Source of the DNA: Anaerolineae bacterium
GTDB taxonomy: Bacteria; Chloroflexota; Anaerolineae; 4572-78; J111
Reading direction: 5' to 3'
DNA length: 37,293 nt
NCBI GenBank assembly: GCA_023382535.1
Contig: JAHDWA010000081.1
Span: 1-37,293 of the forward strand
This document shows, piece after piece, positions 16,958-25,673 of this stretch. How positions within the stretch are numbered: position 1 is the stretch's first letter; each line of letters begins with the position of its first letter. The notes below the pieces were generated by a model that was not told the origin of the DNA, made no database searches, and saw nothing but the letters and a program-made list of their open reading frames with translations. A program made the translations under genes and the position numbers.

Positions 16958-18743
16958 GTTCGTGCCTCCGGCTGATCGGCAACTGCACCAGGACTTGCGT
17001 GCCCTGGCCAACCTGGCTGAGAATATCACATGTGCCCCCCAACGCCTGAATGCGCTCACGGATTCCCCGCAGGCCAAAGCGTTCACGGTTAACTTCGCGC
17101 GCCAGGGCCAGCCTGGGTTCAAAACCCTTGCCCCGATCCGAAATACTCAGGTAAACCTCATCCGGCTCGACATGCATGGTCAGCCGGGCCGAATCCACCC
17201 CGGCGTGGCGGGCGGCATTGGCCAAAGCCTCTTGCGATACCCGGTAAAGGCTGCGGCGAATAACCGAGGGCAGCCGGTCAAAATTACCGTTGAGCGTGAA
17301 ATCAATGTAAAACGCGTGAGCCGGGGCAAAATGAGCCACGTATTTCTCCAGGTCGGCTTTGAAGCTGGTCTCGGTTAGCTCAGAAGGCCAGGTATCGAGG
17401 ATGTACCGCCTGATTTCATGGCGCACCTGGTCGGCCAGTTGGCGCAGTTCCACCAATTCATGCCGGACGGTCTCGCCCTGCTCCGGCAGCATTTTGATGC
17501 AGGCATCCAGGGTAAAAACCATGCCAAAGAGCGACTGCGCGACGGTATCGTGAATATCGCGGGCAATCCGGTTGCGCTCCTGCTCCGCCGCCAGCCGCTG
17601 AGTCCGGTCAATGGCGCCCAGGGCAGTAGCGGCCTGGCTGGCCACCGCCGTCAAAACAACCAGTTGATCTTCGGAGAGACTGCCCGGACCACCCTCAACG
17701 GCGACCAGGAGCAGGCCGACCCGCTGCTCCGGCAGTACCAGCGGCACAACCAGCCAGGCCGACTGGCTCAACCAGGCATTCAGCGTCTCATCAACCGTCA
17801 GAGGTTCTTCGTTGGTCCACCAGCGGGCATGGCCGTCGAGCAGGGCCTGGGCGATAACCCCTTGCTCCGACAGCAGCGGTAACGGCGGGAGGGTAGATGC
17901 CTCAGCCCTGCCGGTGGGCGGATAAATTTGCCAATTACCCAAATGCTGCCCGGCCGGATTGACGAGTCCGACGATAGCCCGGGCAAAACCCAATTCGCCG
18001 GTCACAGCACGGAGCACTCGCTGCTGCACCGATTGAATATCGGACGCCCCTTGCAACAAGAGGGTGGCATCGTGAATGATTTCCAGTTGGTCGTGTGTCG
18101 CCAGGAGTTGACGGTGCTGCTGGAACAAATTCTCTTGAACCAAGAGCAAGGCGGCTTGTTCCCCTTCCTGGCGGCGCAGGAGTTGCAGCGGATAGCTCAA
18201 CAAAAGCGGTACCAGCCAGATACCGGCCAATTGATGGAAGAGAGGAACTAAGGCCAGGGTCGCGGGATCAGCCCCGTTGCCCAGCAGCAGGGCCAGCAGG
18301 TAAAGCGGGGTAAATATCCCTGCCGCCCAAAGCGCGCCGCGCCGTTGAAACAACAGCGCCGCGGCCAGCAGCGGACTCAAGGCATACCAGTAATAAGGGC
18401 CGTCAGTCCCCCCGCCGAAAGCCAGCAGCAGCGCCGCGGCTATCAGGTCAACCGCCACAAATGCAACGGTTTCAATGGGTGTAAAGAGAAAGGTCCGGCT
18501 GAAGAGGGTCATAAAAAGCGTGCTGCCAACGGCAAACAGAAACAAAAAGAGCCACAAGGCAGCAGGTTCAATGGCAGTCGCCAGGGGCAGTAACGCCCCC
18601 ATCGCCGGCAGCAAGCTGGCCCAACGATAAACCAGCCAAAAAACGACCCACTGGCGCTGCGGCGCCACGAAGCTCAACCTGACATGGGGCAGCGTTTGAG
18701 GTGTTGCGGATATATTAACTGTCGCCGGCAGATCAGCCGCCAT
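16950..18743 (-). CDS. Membrane sensor histidine kinase, HisKA_3 type, with GAF domain
   Basis: 597 residues from the ATG at 18743 (GAGGGGG upstream); a TTG at 18788 is an alternative start in the same frame. About six membrane segments fill residues 25-190, then a GAF-like domain (about 225-375, ending VASQAATALGAIDR), the HisKA_3 dimerisation region with RNRIARDIHDTVAQS (phosphoacceptor His398) and an HATPase domain with SQEALANAARHA, LSISDRGKGF and FGLRGIRERIQALGG. These are features of the NarX/DesK group. It pairs with the regulator at 16298 and is transcribed divergently from the transporter operon at 19204, which makes transport substrate or energy state a plausible stimulus. No periplasmic ligand domain is present, so the sensor is the membrane or GAF part. 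Confidence 0.92.
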   Translation of the reverse strand: MAADLPATVNISATPQTLPHVRLSFVAPQRQWVVFWLVYRWASLLPAMGALLPLATAIEPAALWLFLFLFAVGSTLFMTLFSRTFLFTPIETVAFVAVDLIAAALLLAFGGGTDGPYYWYALSPLLAAALLFQRRGALWAAGIFTPLYLLALLLGNGADPATLALVPLFHQLAGIWLVPLLLSYPLQLLRRQEGEQAALLLVQENLFQQHRQLLATHDQLEIIHDATLLLQGASDIQSVQQRVLRAVTGELGFARAIVGLVNPAGQHLGNWQIYPPTGRAEASTLPPLPLLSEQGVIAQALLDGHARWWTNEEPLTVDETLNAWLSQSAWLVVPLVLPEQRVGLLLVAVEGGPGSLSEDQLVVLTAVASQAATALGAIDRTQRLAAEQERNRIARDIHDTVAQSLFGMVFTLDACIKMLPEQGETVRHELVELRQLADQVRHEIRRYILDTWPSELTETSFKADLEKYVAHFAPAHAFYIDFTLNGNFDRLPSVIRRSLYRVSQEALANAARHAGVDSARLTMHVEPDEVYLSISDRGKGFEPRLALAREVNRERFGLRGIRERIQALGGTCDILSQVGQGTQVLVQLPISRRHERG

Positions 18744-18805
18744 TGGCCCCCTCAGCCCAGAAACGGGCCTGAGGCCCGCTCCCGCCAAAACTCCAGCCTG
18801 TGTTC

Positions 18806-18834
18806 ATCATAGCCAAATTTGCCCATCTTGGCAA
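18806..18834 (-). promoter_or_regulatory. Promoter of the kinase/regulator operon
   Basis: On the minus strand TTGCCA (18834-18829), 17-bp spacer, TATGAT (18811-18806). Transcription would begin near 18799. Strong agreement with the vegetative consensus. Confidence 0.6.
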
Positions 18835-18881
18835 GATTTAAAGGAGATACACCCCCACCTCCTCAAAAACTCCCCCGCGGA

Positions 18882-18948
18882 GGGGATAAATTTTTCACCC
18901 CCTGGGGGGATAAAGGATTTCCCTCCAGGGGTGACGACTTTTCACCCC
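18882..18948. promoter_or_regulatory. Cluster of GGGG/CCCC half-sites, candidate operator
   Basis: Between the divergent kinase and transporter genes lie: a perfect inverted repeat GGGGTGA (18928-18934) and TCACCCC (18942-18948) with a 7-bp spacer; another TCACCCC at 18895-18901; and two direct copies of GGGGATAAA (18882-18890 and 18906-18914) 24 bp apart. The cluster sits 50-120 bp upstream of the kinase promoter. The natural binder is the NarL-type regulator encoded next door, but this is inference. Confidence 0.5.
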
Positions 18949-19086
18949 AAGCCTGCTAAAGTAAGGAATAAAGCAGGGGTAAAGGTATTACTGCCCCTGG
19001 CCTTCGCTGCATTTTGCCACTGTTTCCTGTCTGAACAACTGAAGAAAGGGGGGTAGCTATGCCATAACCTCAAAAGACAGATTCAG

Positions 19087-19136
19087 GGAGTGTCAAAGCA
19101 TAGCTTTGACTTGCGAAAGCTTCGCTTGCGCACTCC
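19087..19136 (+). promoter_or_regulatory. Three-way-junction structure in the transporter leader
   Basis: Outer stem GGAGTG (19087-19092) with CACTCC (19131-19136); inside it a hairpin TCAAAGC-ATA-GCTTTGA (19093-19109) and a second hairpin GCGAA-AGC-TTCGC (19113-19125). It ends 67 bp before the DUF4212 ATG. It may be a structured RNA leader or a dispersed palindromic repeat. Confidence 0.45.
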
Positions 19137-19203
19137 ACACTCGACAGATTATTGAGGGCATGACTCGCTAAATTATTTAAAAACTCAAAGGAGAGACAGA
19201 CTT

Positions 19204-19488
19204 ATGGATGAACAAGATAGAGCTCAAGAAGTTAGACAAAGGCTTGGGTCATACTGGCAAGCCAATATTCGCATCATCACCATTTTGCTCATCATCTGGT
19301 TTGCGGTGGCTTATATTCCACCGCTGTTTATCAACCAGCTCAACCAGATTGTGATCGCCGGTTTTCCGCTCGGCTATTATATGGGCAGCCAGGGTTCGCT
19401 GATCGTCTTCGTCGTCGAAATCTTTTTCTATGCCTGGTACATGAACAAGCTCGACGAAGAGTATGGTTTAGTTGGCCTGAAGAGATAA
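19204..19488 (+). CDS. DUF4212 sodium:solute symporter small subunit
   Basis: 94 residues with two membrane helices (about 22-44 and 58-79), the pattern VAYIPPLF and FPLGYYMGSQGSLIVFVVEI, and an acidic C-terminus (NKLDEEYG). This is the DUF4212 (Na_symport_sm) family, always encoded directly before a large symporter subunit. AAAGGAGA precedes the ATG at good spacing. The large subunit starts 12 bp after its stop. The role is assumed to be assembly or regulation of the symporter in the cytoplasmic membrane. It is the first gene of the plus-strand transport operon. Confidence 0.92.
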   Translation: MDEQDRAQEVRQRLGSYWQANIRIITILLIIWFAVAYIPPLFINQLNQIVIAGFPLGYYMGSQGSLIVFVVEIFFYAWYMNKLDEEYGLVGLKR

Positions 19489-19500
19489 GGAGTCCCGACG

Positions 19501-21570
19501 ATGACAGTTACAAGCAAAGACGCGTTTCGTCAAAAATTGGTCCAAACCTATGGTATTTTCACCGGCGGTTTCATTATCTTTACGATTGTTTTACTCTTGC
19601 TGGAAATTTTCTTCGGTTTGCCCACCGCGTTTATCGGCTGGGTTTTCCTAATTTTGACACTGGGTTTGTACGCCACCATTGGCATCATCAGCCGCACCAA
19701 GCTGTTGGATGAGTATTACGTGGCCGGACGCCGTGTACCGGCGCTCTTCAACGGGATGGCCACCGGGGCCGACTGGATGAGCGCGGCCTCCTTCATCAGT
19801 ATGGCCGGCTCGCTCTGGCTGCTGGGTTATGATGGGCTGGCTTACATTATGGGCTGGACCGGCGGCTATGTGCTGCTGGCCCTCCTCTTTGCCCCTTATA
19901 TCCGCAAATTCGGCCAATTCACCATCCCCGACTTTGTCGGCGCGCGCTTTGGCGGCAACAAGGCCAGGGTGGTCGCAGCCATTGCGGCCATTATTGTCAG
20001 CTTCACCTATGTCACCGCTCAGGTCACGGGCGTCGGTGTGATTATGAGCCGATTTGTCGGCGTGGATTACACCTGGGGCGTCGTCATCGGCCTGTCCGGG
20101 GTGCTGGTCTGCTCCTTCCTGGGCGGGATGAAGGCCGTGACCTGGACCCAGGTGGCCCAGTACATTATCTTGATTGTCGCCTACCTCATTCCGGTCATTT
20201 TCCTGTCGGTTCAACTGACCGGTTTCCCCATCCCTGAACTCAGCTATGGGCAGGCGTTGCAAAACATCCAGCGGCTGGAAGCCGAACAGGGCATCACCAA
20301 AGGTTATATCACCCCCTATAATGAGCCGATGAGCAACAAGTCGGCGGTAGACAGCGCCAAACAAGTCGGCCTGACCCCGCCAGAGCCAAAATCCATTTTC
20401 CCCCAAGGGACCAATATGCCCTGGGAATTTATGGCGCTGACCTTCTGCCTGATGGTCGGCACGGCCGGTTTGCCCCATATTTTGATCCGCTTCTATACGG
20501 TGCCCAGCGTCCGTGAAAGCCGGACCAGCGTGGGTTGGGCGCTTTTCTTCATTTTCCTACTCTATTTTACGGCTCCGGCTTACGCCGCCTTCTCCCGCTG
20601 GGAGATTTTGCAAAATGTCGTCGGCCAGCAGGTCACCACCCTGCCTTCGTGGGCAGCTAACTGGGCCAGAACCGGCTTGCTGGGTATTACCGATATCAAC
20701 CGGTTATCCGACATGGAAATTGCCGCCGTTCCCGCCTGGGCCAAAACCAGATTTGACAGCGGCGCCCTGGTCTTCACCGACGCCAACGGCGACGGTAAGA
20801 TTCAACTGGGGCCTTTTGCGGATAACGGCAACGAGACCGGCACGGCCGGCGAGCTATCGGGCGCGGCCGTGACTGCCACTTCAGCCGACGGGATTCTCCA
20901 GTTTTCTGAACTGGATATTAGCGGCGATCTGATTGTGCTCTCCACACCTGAAATTGCCGGCCTGCCTTACACCATTGCCGCGCTCGTGGCTGCGGGCGGT
21001 CTGGCGGCAGCCCTGTCTACCGCCGACGGCCTCCTGGTCGTCATCGCCTCGGCCGTAGCCCACGATGTCTTTTACCGCACCCTCAGGCCCAATGCCAGCG
21101 CCGAAACCCGCATGCGCCTGGGCAAGGCCATGGTCCTGGTCGCCGCAGCAGTCGCCGCGCTGGCGGCTATCCCCCGCCTGGCCTTGATTGTGCAGATGGT
21201 CGCCTGGGCCTTCTCCCTGGCCGCGGCCTCCTTCTTCCCGGTGGTGATGATGGGTATCTTCTGGAAACGGGCCAACGGCCCCGGCGCCATTGCCGGGATG
21301 ATCGGCGGCTTGGCCGTGACCATCTTCTACATGGTCATGAACTACATCAACCCGGAATTCAACGTGCTGGGCATTTCCCACCTGTCCGCCGGTATCTTTG
21401 GTGTGCCGGTCAACTTTGCCCTGATTTATGTGGTCAGCAAATTGACCCCCGAGCCATCGCAGGAGATGCAGCGTCTGGTGGATACCCTGCGCCACCCGCA
21501 GGAGGACGACGAATTGATGGAACAGTTGCTGCAGCAGCCAATGCCCAGCCCGGCCCCGGCCTCCAAGTAA
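19501..21570 (+). CDS. Sodium:solute symporter, acetate-type large subunit
   Basis: 689 residues of the SSS family (VC_2705/ActP-like branch), expected to import acetate or another short monocarboxylate with sodium. About 13 membrane helices; hallmark stretches include YYVAGRRVPALFNGMATGADW (start of the SSS core), SFLGGMKAVTWTQVAQY, and LAAALSTADGLLVVIASAVAHD. A long outward loop (about 385-475) carries a calcium-binding-like DANGDGKIQL (427-436) and a GDLIVL segment, as in other members of this branch. AAGGAG precedes the ATG. The DUF4212 partner lies just upstream and a strong terminator-like hairpin just downstream. The substrate cannot be fixed from sequence alone. Confidence 0.92.
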   Translation: MTVTSKDAFRQKLVQTYGIFTGGFIIFTIVLLLLEIFFGLPTAFIGWVFLILTLGLYATIGIISRTKLLDEYYVAGRRVPALFNGMATGADWMSAASFISMAGSLWLLGYDGLAYIMGWTGGYVLLALLFAPYIRKFGQFTIPDFVGARFGGNKARVVAAIAAIIVSFTYVTAQVTGVGVIMSRFVGVDYTWGVVIGLSGVLVCSFLGGMKAVTWTQVAQYIILIVAYLIPVIFLSVQLTGFPIPELSYGQALQNIQRLEAEQGITKGYITPYNEPMSNKSAVDSAKQVGLTPPEPKSIFPQGTNMPWEFMALTFCLMVGTAGLPHILIRFYTVPSVRESRTSVGWALFFIFLLYFTAPAYAAFSRWEILQNVVGQQVTTLPSWAANWARTGLLGITDINRLSDMEIAAVPAWAKTRFDSGALVFTDANGDGKIQLGPFADNGNETGTAGELSGAAVTATSADGILQFSELDISGDLIVLSTPEIAGLPYTIAALVAAGGLAAALSTADGLLVVIASAVAHDVFYRTLRPNASAETRMRLGKAMVLVAAAVAALAAIPRLALIVQMVAWAFSLAAASFFPVVMMGIFWKRANGPGAIAGMIGGLAVTIFYMVMNYINPEFNVLGISHLSAGIFGVPVNFALIYVVSKLTPEPSQEMQRLVDTLRHPQEDDELMEQLLQQPMPSPAPASK

Positions 21571-21592
21571 GACCCAATTTTGGCAGAACTGG

Positions 21593-21625
21593 ATGAGGGG
21601 TGCGCCACTGCACCCCTCATTTTTT
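21593..21625 (+). terminator. Intrinsic terminator/attenuator between symporter and DUF294 genes
   Basis: ATGAGGGGTGC (21593-21603), a 6-base loop and GCACCCCTCAT (21610-21620) form a perfect 11-bp stem followed by T's to 21625. The DUF294 start codon is only 10 bp further on, so read-through would set the ratio of symporter to DUF294 protein. It also rules out the GTG at 21600 as a start. Confidence 0.85.
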
Positions 21626-21635
21626 CGAGAAGACG

Positions 21636-23438
21636 GTGGAAATAAAAGATTTTGTTCGAGCACAGCATCCCTTTGACTGCCTCAACGAGTCTGAGCTGGA
21701 GCAAGTGGTTCAGAGCCTTGAGCCGGCTCACTTTCCGCGCGGCCGTCAAATTTTGACCCGTAACGGCCCGTCCAGCCGTTATCTCTATCTGATCCGCCAG
21801 GGCGCCGTTCGCCTTGAGTTCGAGGGGCAGGTGGTCCAGGTGTTGGAAGAGGGGGAGTTGTTCGGCTATCCCTCCGTGCTCAGCCGGCAATCCCCTTCTT
21901 TCGACGTGGTGGCCGAGGAAGACACGCTGGCCTACCAAATCCCCGAACATATCTTTCAGCAGCTCTTGGAGCGCCCGCCCTTTGCCGAATTTTTCCTCAA
22001 GGGCCTGAGCGAACGCTTGCAGCAAGCTGCCAGCCTTGAGCTTTCGCCGCTGGCCGGCGACATGGCCACGCCGGTTGAGACGCTGATTACCCGGCCTCCC
22101 GTGTTTGTCAGCGCCGAGGCCACCGTCGCTGCCGCAGCCCAGGTCATGCGCCAGGCCTGGATCAGTTCCGTCCTGGTTATGGGCGACCCGCCCGGCATTA
22201 TCACCGACCGTGACCTACGCAGCCGGGTCCTGGCCGAAGGGTTGGGACCGGAAACGCCGGTGCTCCAGGTGATGAGCCGGCCGCTCAAATCCCTGCCGGT
22301 AGATACGCCGGTCTACGGCGCGCTGTTGTTCATGCTGCAAGAGCATATCCACCACCTCCCCCTCACCCGGCACGGCGAAATTACCGGCGTTATCACCGAT
22401 ACCGACCTGCTGCGCCATCGCACCAAAAGCCCGCTCTACCTGCTTAAGCGTGTCCGTCGCCTGGTCGGGGATGACGACCTGGCCCGGCACGCGCTCGATA
22501 TCGCCGGAATGGTCGAAGCGCTGTTTGAGGGCGGGCTGGATGTTGCCCAAATTGGGCGGATTGTGGCCAGTCTGAATGACGCTCTGATAAAGAGGCTGCT
22601 CAGCCTGGCCGAAGAGGAATTTGGCCCTCCCCCAACCGCTTACGCCTGGATCGTTTTCGGCTCCGAAGGGCGGCAGGAACAGACTTTGCTCACCGACCAG
22701 GATAATGCCCTGATTTATGCGGAGGACAGCCCCGCCGCCCGGATTTACTTTGAGCGATTAGCACAGCAAGTCGTCTCCGGGCTGACACAGGCGGGCTTTC
22801 CTCTTTGCCCCGGAGGGTACATGGCTACTCGCTGGCGCCGGCCTCTGAAGGAGTGGGAACAGTTATTCAGAACATGGGTCCATGCGCCTGAACCCCAGGC
22901 GCTGCTGGAGGCGGCCATCTTTTTTGACTTTCGCCGGGTGCATGGGTCGCTTTCACTCAACTCTTTAGAGGAGATCTTTCTGAAGGCTGGTGAACGGGGG
23001 CTTTTTCTGGCCCATCTGGCCAGGGCGGCGCTAGGTTTTCAACCACCCTTGGGCTTTTTTCGCCGAATCCGGGCGGAAGAGGGTGGCGTAGATTTGAAGA
23101 AAGGAGGAATTGCCCCCATTGTGGGCCTGGCCCGGTTATATGCGTTAGAGGTGGGCGACCCCAGCCGGTCTACCCTGGCCCGGCTTAAAGCTGCCGGTCA
23201 GGCCGGAACTCTAAGCCAGAATGGGGCCGAGGTGCTGGCTGAAGCGTTCCGCTTTATCTTACATCTGCGGCTGCGCGAGCAACTGCGGGCTTACCGCCGC
23301 GGCGACCCTCCCACCAACCGGGTCCGGCTGGAGCAACTTTCGTCCCTGGAACGCCGGCATCTCAAGGAAGCTTTCCTGGCCGTCCGGGAGATCCAGGAAT
23401 TGACGGCATCCCATTTTCAAACCGAACGGTTAGGGTAA
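21636..23438 (+). CDS. cNMP-binding / CBS-pair / DUF294 nucleotidyltransferase-like protein
   Basis: 600 residues from the GTG at 21636; an earlier GTG at 21600 lies inside the terminator hairpin. A cyclic-nucleotide-binding-type domain (about 10-125, GEELFGYPSVLS region) is followed by two CBS domains (about 145-270, with ITDRDLR and ITDTDLLRH), then DUF294: a GlnD/GlnE-like nucleotidyltransferase with GSEGRQEQTLLTDQDNALIY (Gly342-Ser343, Asp354, Asp356), and the DUF294_C helical domain (about 450-595). Such proteins are cytoplasmic and sit beside SSS transporters in many bacteria; the reaction has not been established as far as I know. It probably adjusts transport or metabolism to a nucleotide signal. 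Confidence 0.9.
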   Translation: MEIKDFVRAQHPFDCLNESELEQVVQSLEPAHFPRGRQILTRNGPSSRYLYLIRQGAVRLEFEGQVVQVLEEGELFGYPSVLSRQSPSFDVVAEEDTLAYQIPEHIFQQLLERPPFAEFFLKGLSERLQQAASLELSPLAGDMATPVETLITRPPVFVSAEATVAAAAQVMRQAWISSVLVMGDPPGIITDRDLRSRVLAEGLGPETPVLQVMSRPLKSLPVDTPVYGALLFMLQEHIHHLPLTRHGEITGVITDTDLLRHRTKSPLYLLKRVRRLVGDDDLARHALDIAGMVEALFEGGLDVAQIGRIVASLNDALIKRLLSLAEEEFGPPPTAYAWIVFGSEGRQEQTLLTDQDNALIYAEDSPAARIYFERLAQQVVSGLTQAGFPLCPGGYMATRWRRPLKEWEQLFRTWVHAPEPQALLEAAIFFDFRRVHGSLSLNSLEEIFLKAGERGLFLAHLARAALGFQPPLGFFRRIRAEEGGVDLKKGGIAPIVGLARLYALEVGDPSRSTLARLKAAGQAGTLSQNGAEVLAEAFRFILHLRLREQLRAYRRGDPPTNRVRLEQLSSLERRHLKEAFLAVREIQELTASHFQTERLG

Positions 23439-23893
23439 CTTGGTGAACGTTCAAAAGAACACAGCGCCTCATTGCGGCAGTCGCAATAGAGGCTCAACCA
23501 ACCCAGGCCAGCGACGCCGCTAACGATGCAAAGGTAGGGCCAGCCGGTCCAGGCCAGGAACGGCGGCATCACTGCCACAAAATCGGGGGAAGCCGCATAC
23601 CAGAGCCATTGTACTCCCAGGGTCTGGACGGCCAGGCAACTGACTTGCAGCGGGTAGATTTGCGGTTTAACCAAACAGGCAGTAAGCTTGGACTTGCGTC
23701 GCTGGTAGAGATGAGTCCCAATGCCGCCTGCTACAACCAGGGTTGTTAGCCATAACCACCCCCAGTTGGCCGTATAAAGCTGATTAAAGCCCTGGATGGT
23801 GAACCACAGTCCCGCCAGGCTGGCCAGGCCGGCGACGAGCCAGCCTGCTCCTCGGGCTGACCCTATCCGGTGGGCTAAATCTTTTCCATACAT
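23417..23893 (-). CDS. Unrecognised four-helix membrane protein
   Basis: 158 residues with four hydrophobic segments (about 16-36, 43-62, 82-102 and 110-136) and a Cys-containing tail (LYCDCRNEALCSFE). Its stop region overlaps the end of the DUF294 gene on the other strand by 22 bp. The reading frame is long and hydrophobic in a way shadows rarely are, and the space would otherwise be empty, so it is probably real. It lies head-to-head with the antiporter gene at 23954. No family recognised; the VKOR-like or DUF2231-like look is too weak to use. Confidence 0.6.
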   Translation of the reverse strand: MYGKDLAHRIGSARGAGWLVAGLASLAGLWFTIQGFNQLYTANWGWLWLTTLVVAGGIGTHLYQRRKSKLTACLVKPQIYPLQVSCLAVQTLGVQWLWYAASPDFVAVMPPFLAWTGWPYLCIVSGVAGLGWLSLYCDCRNEALCSFERSPSYPNRSV

Positions 23894-23953
23894 CCTGACT
23901 CACCTGATCTCTATTCCCCAGCGCAACGACAACACTTACTCTTGAGGAAAAAG

Positions 23954-25447
23954 ATGATAACCCTAAAAACTCAATACCTGGCTTGGATTATACTGATCTT
24001 ACTCGTCGTGACAACCATAGCGCTCGTTCCCAAGGCTTACGCAGCCAGCCAGAACGATCCGGTCAGGTTAGCGGCAGCCTTATCTACCAATGAACCAGAG
24101 GCAACCTTGAACCTGCCGTTCTGGTCCATTATTCCTTTTGCAGGTTTACTCTTAACAATCGGGGTCATGTCATTTATAGCGGCCAACTTTCCGCACAGCC
24201 CCTTGGGGCATTTATGGGAAAGCAACCGCAATAAGCTCATTATTGCCCTTTTATGGGCCTTACCGGTTGTTATTCTGCTGTTTACGCTGGGCGAGTGGAC
24301 TCCGCTCCAGCACAGCCTTGAGGAATATTTTTCCTTTATTGCCCTGTTGTTTGCGCTCTTTGTCATTTCGGGGGGCATTTATCTGGAAGGCGACCTAAAG
24401 GCGACGCCCGCCGTGAATCTCGCCTTTTTAGGTATCGGTTCGGTTCTGGCCAACTTCATCGGTACTACCGGGGCCAGTGTGTTACTCATCCGACCCTTGC
24501 TTAAAACGAATTCAGAAAGACAGCACACCATCCATATCCCGGTCTTCTTTATCTTTATCGTCAGTAATATTGGCGGTTGCTTGCTGCCCATTGGCGACCC
24601 CCCTCTATTCCTGGGTTATTTGAGAGGGGTGCCCTTTTTCTGGACACTTAATCTGGTTTTTGAATGGTTGGTGGCGATCTGCCTGGTTCTGGCCATTTTC
24701 TTTGTGTGGGATACCTTGAGCTACAAAAAAGAAACAGCTTATGCCCTAAAACTGGATACCATGACTTATCAGCCCTTGAAATTAAAAGGCGGGGTGAATT
24801 TTGTCTGGCTGGCCGGGGTACTGCTGGCCGTCATCTTTATCACCCCCAATAATCTGGCCAGTTGGGGCCTTGAAAGCGGTCCGTTGAAATTTTTGCGCGA
24901 GTACCTGATGCTGCTGATGGCCGGTGTTTCGCTGCTGACCTCGCCGCTCTCGGCGGAAACACGCCGCAAAAATAACTTCACCTTTGCCCCGATTTTGGAG
25001 GTAGCTTACCTGTTCATCGGCATCTTCGTGGCCATGATCCCGGCTCTGGAGATCCTCAAGGCCAACGGCGCCGGTATTGGCGTCACCCAAACCTGGCAGT
25101 TCTTCTGGGCTACTGGCGGTTTGTCTTCTGTGCTTGATAACGCGCCCACTTACCTGACTTTTTTGTCGCTGGCCCAGGGCTTGACTGCCGCTGCCCCGGC
25201 TGCCTATCCAGTCCCAGCGAATCTGGCGCACCTGGGTGTGCCCGCAGAACTCCTGGCCGCTATCTCCCTGGGTGCGGTTTTTATGGGCGCGAATACCTAT
25301 ATCGGCAATGGGCCAAATTTTATGGTCAAGGCCATTGCCGATGAGTGGGGCTATAAAATGCCCGATTTCTTCACCTACATCTTTAAGTATTCTCTCCCGA
25401 TCTTGCTCCCGGTCTTTATTATTATCACATTTATCTTCTTTAGATAA
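23954..25447 (+). CDS. NhaD-like sodium/proton antiporter (ion-transporter superfamily)
   Basis: 497 residues from the ATG at 23954 with GAGGA just upstream; the frame extends to a TTG at 23942. An N-terminal hydrophobic segment ending in AYAASQ may be a signal or first helix. About 11-12 further helices follow, with family landmarks LANFIGTTGASVLLIRPLL, IVSNIGGCLLPIGDPPLFLG and, late, GGLSSVLDNAPTYLTFLSLA and GAVFMGANTYIGNGPNFMVK. These repeated NxGG/DxPP and DNAPT/NGPN motifs are those of NhaD and citrate-type carriers. It would exchange sodium for protons, which fits a neighbouring sodium-driven uptake system. The next gene starts 6 bp after its stop. Confidence 0.87.
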   Translation: MITLKTQYLAWIILILLVVTTIALVPKAYAASQNDPVRLAAALSTNEPEATLNLPFWSIIPFAGLLLTIGVMSFIAANFPHSPLGHLWESNRNKLIIALLWALPVVILLFTLGEWTPLQHSLEEYFSFIALLFALFVISGGIYLEGDLKATPAVNLAFLGIGSVLANFIGTTGASVLLIRPLLKTNSERQHTIHIPVFFIFIVSNIGGCLLPIGDPPLFLGYLRGVPFFWTLNLVFEWLVAICLVLAIFFVWDTLSYKKETAYALKLDTMTYQPLKLKGGVNFVWLAGVLLAVIFITPNNLASWGLESGPLKFLREYLMLLMAGVSLLTSPLSAETRRKNNFTFAPILEVAYLFIGIFVAMIPALEILKANGAGIGVTQTWQFFWATGGLSSVLDNAPTYLTFLSLAQGLTAAAPAAYPVPANLAHLGVPAELLAAISLGAVFMGANTYIGNGPNFMVKAIADEWGYKMPDFFTYIFKYSLPILLPVFIIITFIFFR

Positions 25448-25453
25448 ACGGCG

Positions 25454-25645
25454 ATGAATAAAAAACACTTAAAAGGCCAGCAGTTAATTGCCCTGTTTTT
25501 GGTAGGCTGCCTGCTCTTCAACTACCCGCTCTTAGCCCTCTTTAGCCAGGATGGGCTGGTGTGGGGTATTCCATTGTTGTACGTCTATATCTTTATTACC
25601 TGGGCCGTGTTGATTGGCCTGCTGGCGACGATCATAGAAAGTTAG
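25454..25645 (+). CDS. 63-residue two-helix membrane protein, likely partner of the symporter-kinase
   Basis: A basic start (MNKKHLKGQQ) is followed by two membrane helices (about 11-31 and 38-59) and a short acidic end. Small proteins of this kind are commonly encoded directly ahead of symporter-fused sensor kinases, and this one lies 6 bp after the antiporter and 28 bp before the kinase. By analogy with DUF4212 it may be a small subunit of the kinase's transporter domain. That role is inference; the reading frame itself is well supported by position and composition. Confidence 0.75.
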   Translation: MNKKHLKGQQLIALFLVGCLLFNYPLLALFSQDGLVWGIPLLYVYIFITWAVLIGLLATIIES

Positions 25646-25673
25646 GACGTTTAACGTGTAAACGGTCAACCCA

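Noticed and set aside
16958..17122. N-terminal extension of the response regulator
   Set aside because: Entirely inside the kinase gene, protein-unlike text, and a GTG with GGAGG at 16957 gives the normal family start.
20779..20808. Calcium-binding DANGDGKIQL loop in the symporter as an unusual fusion
   Set aside because: A similar Asp/Gly-rich outer loop is, from memory, usual in this symporter branch, so it is not a novelty here.
19648..21663. Two long minus-strand open frames opposite the symporter
   Set aside because: Rich in His, Gln, Gly and Asp as expected for the antisense of a membrane protein; the plus-strand frame has clear family motifs.
24782..25468. 228-codon minus-strand frame opposite the antiporter
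   Set aside because: Antisense shadow, polar low-complexity composition, no recognisable motif.
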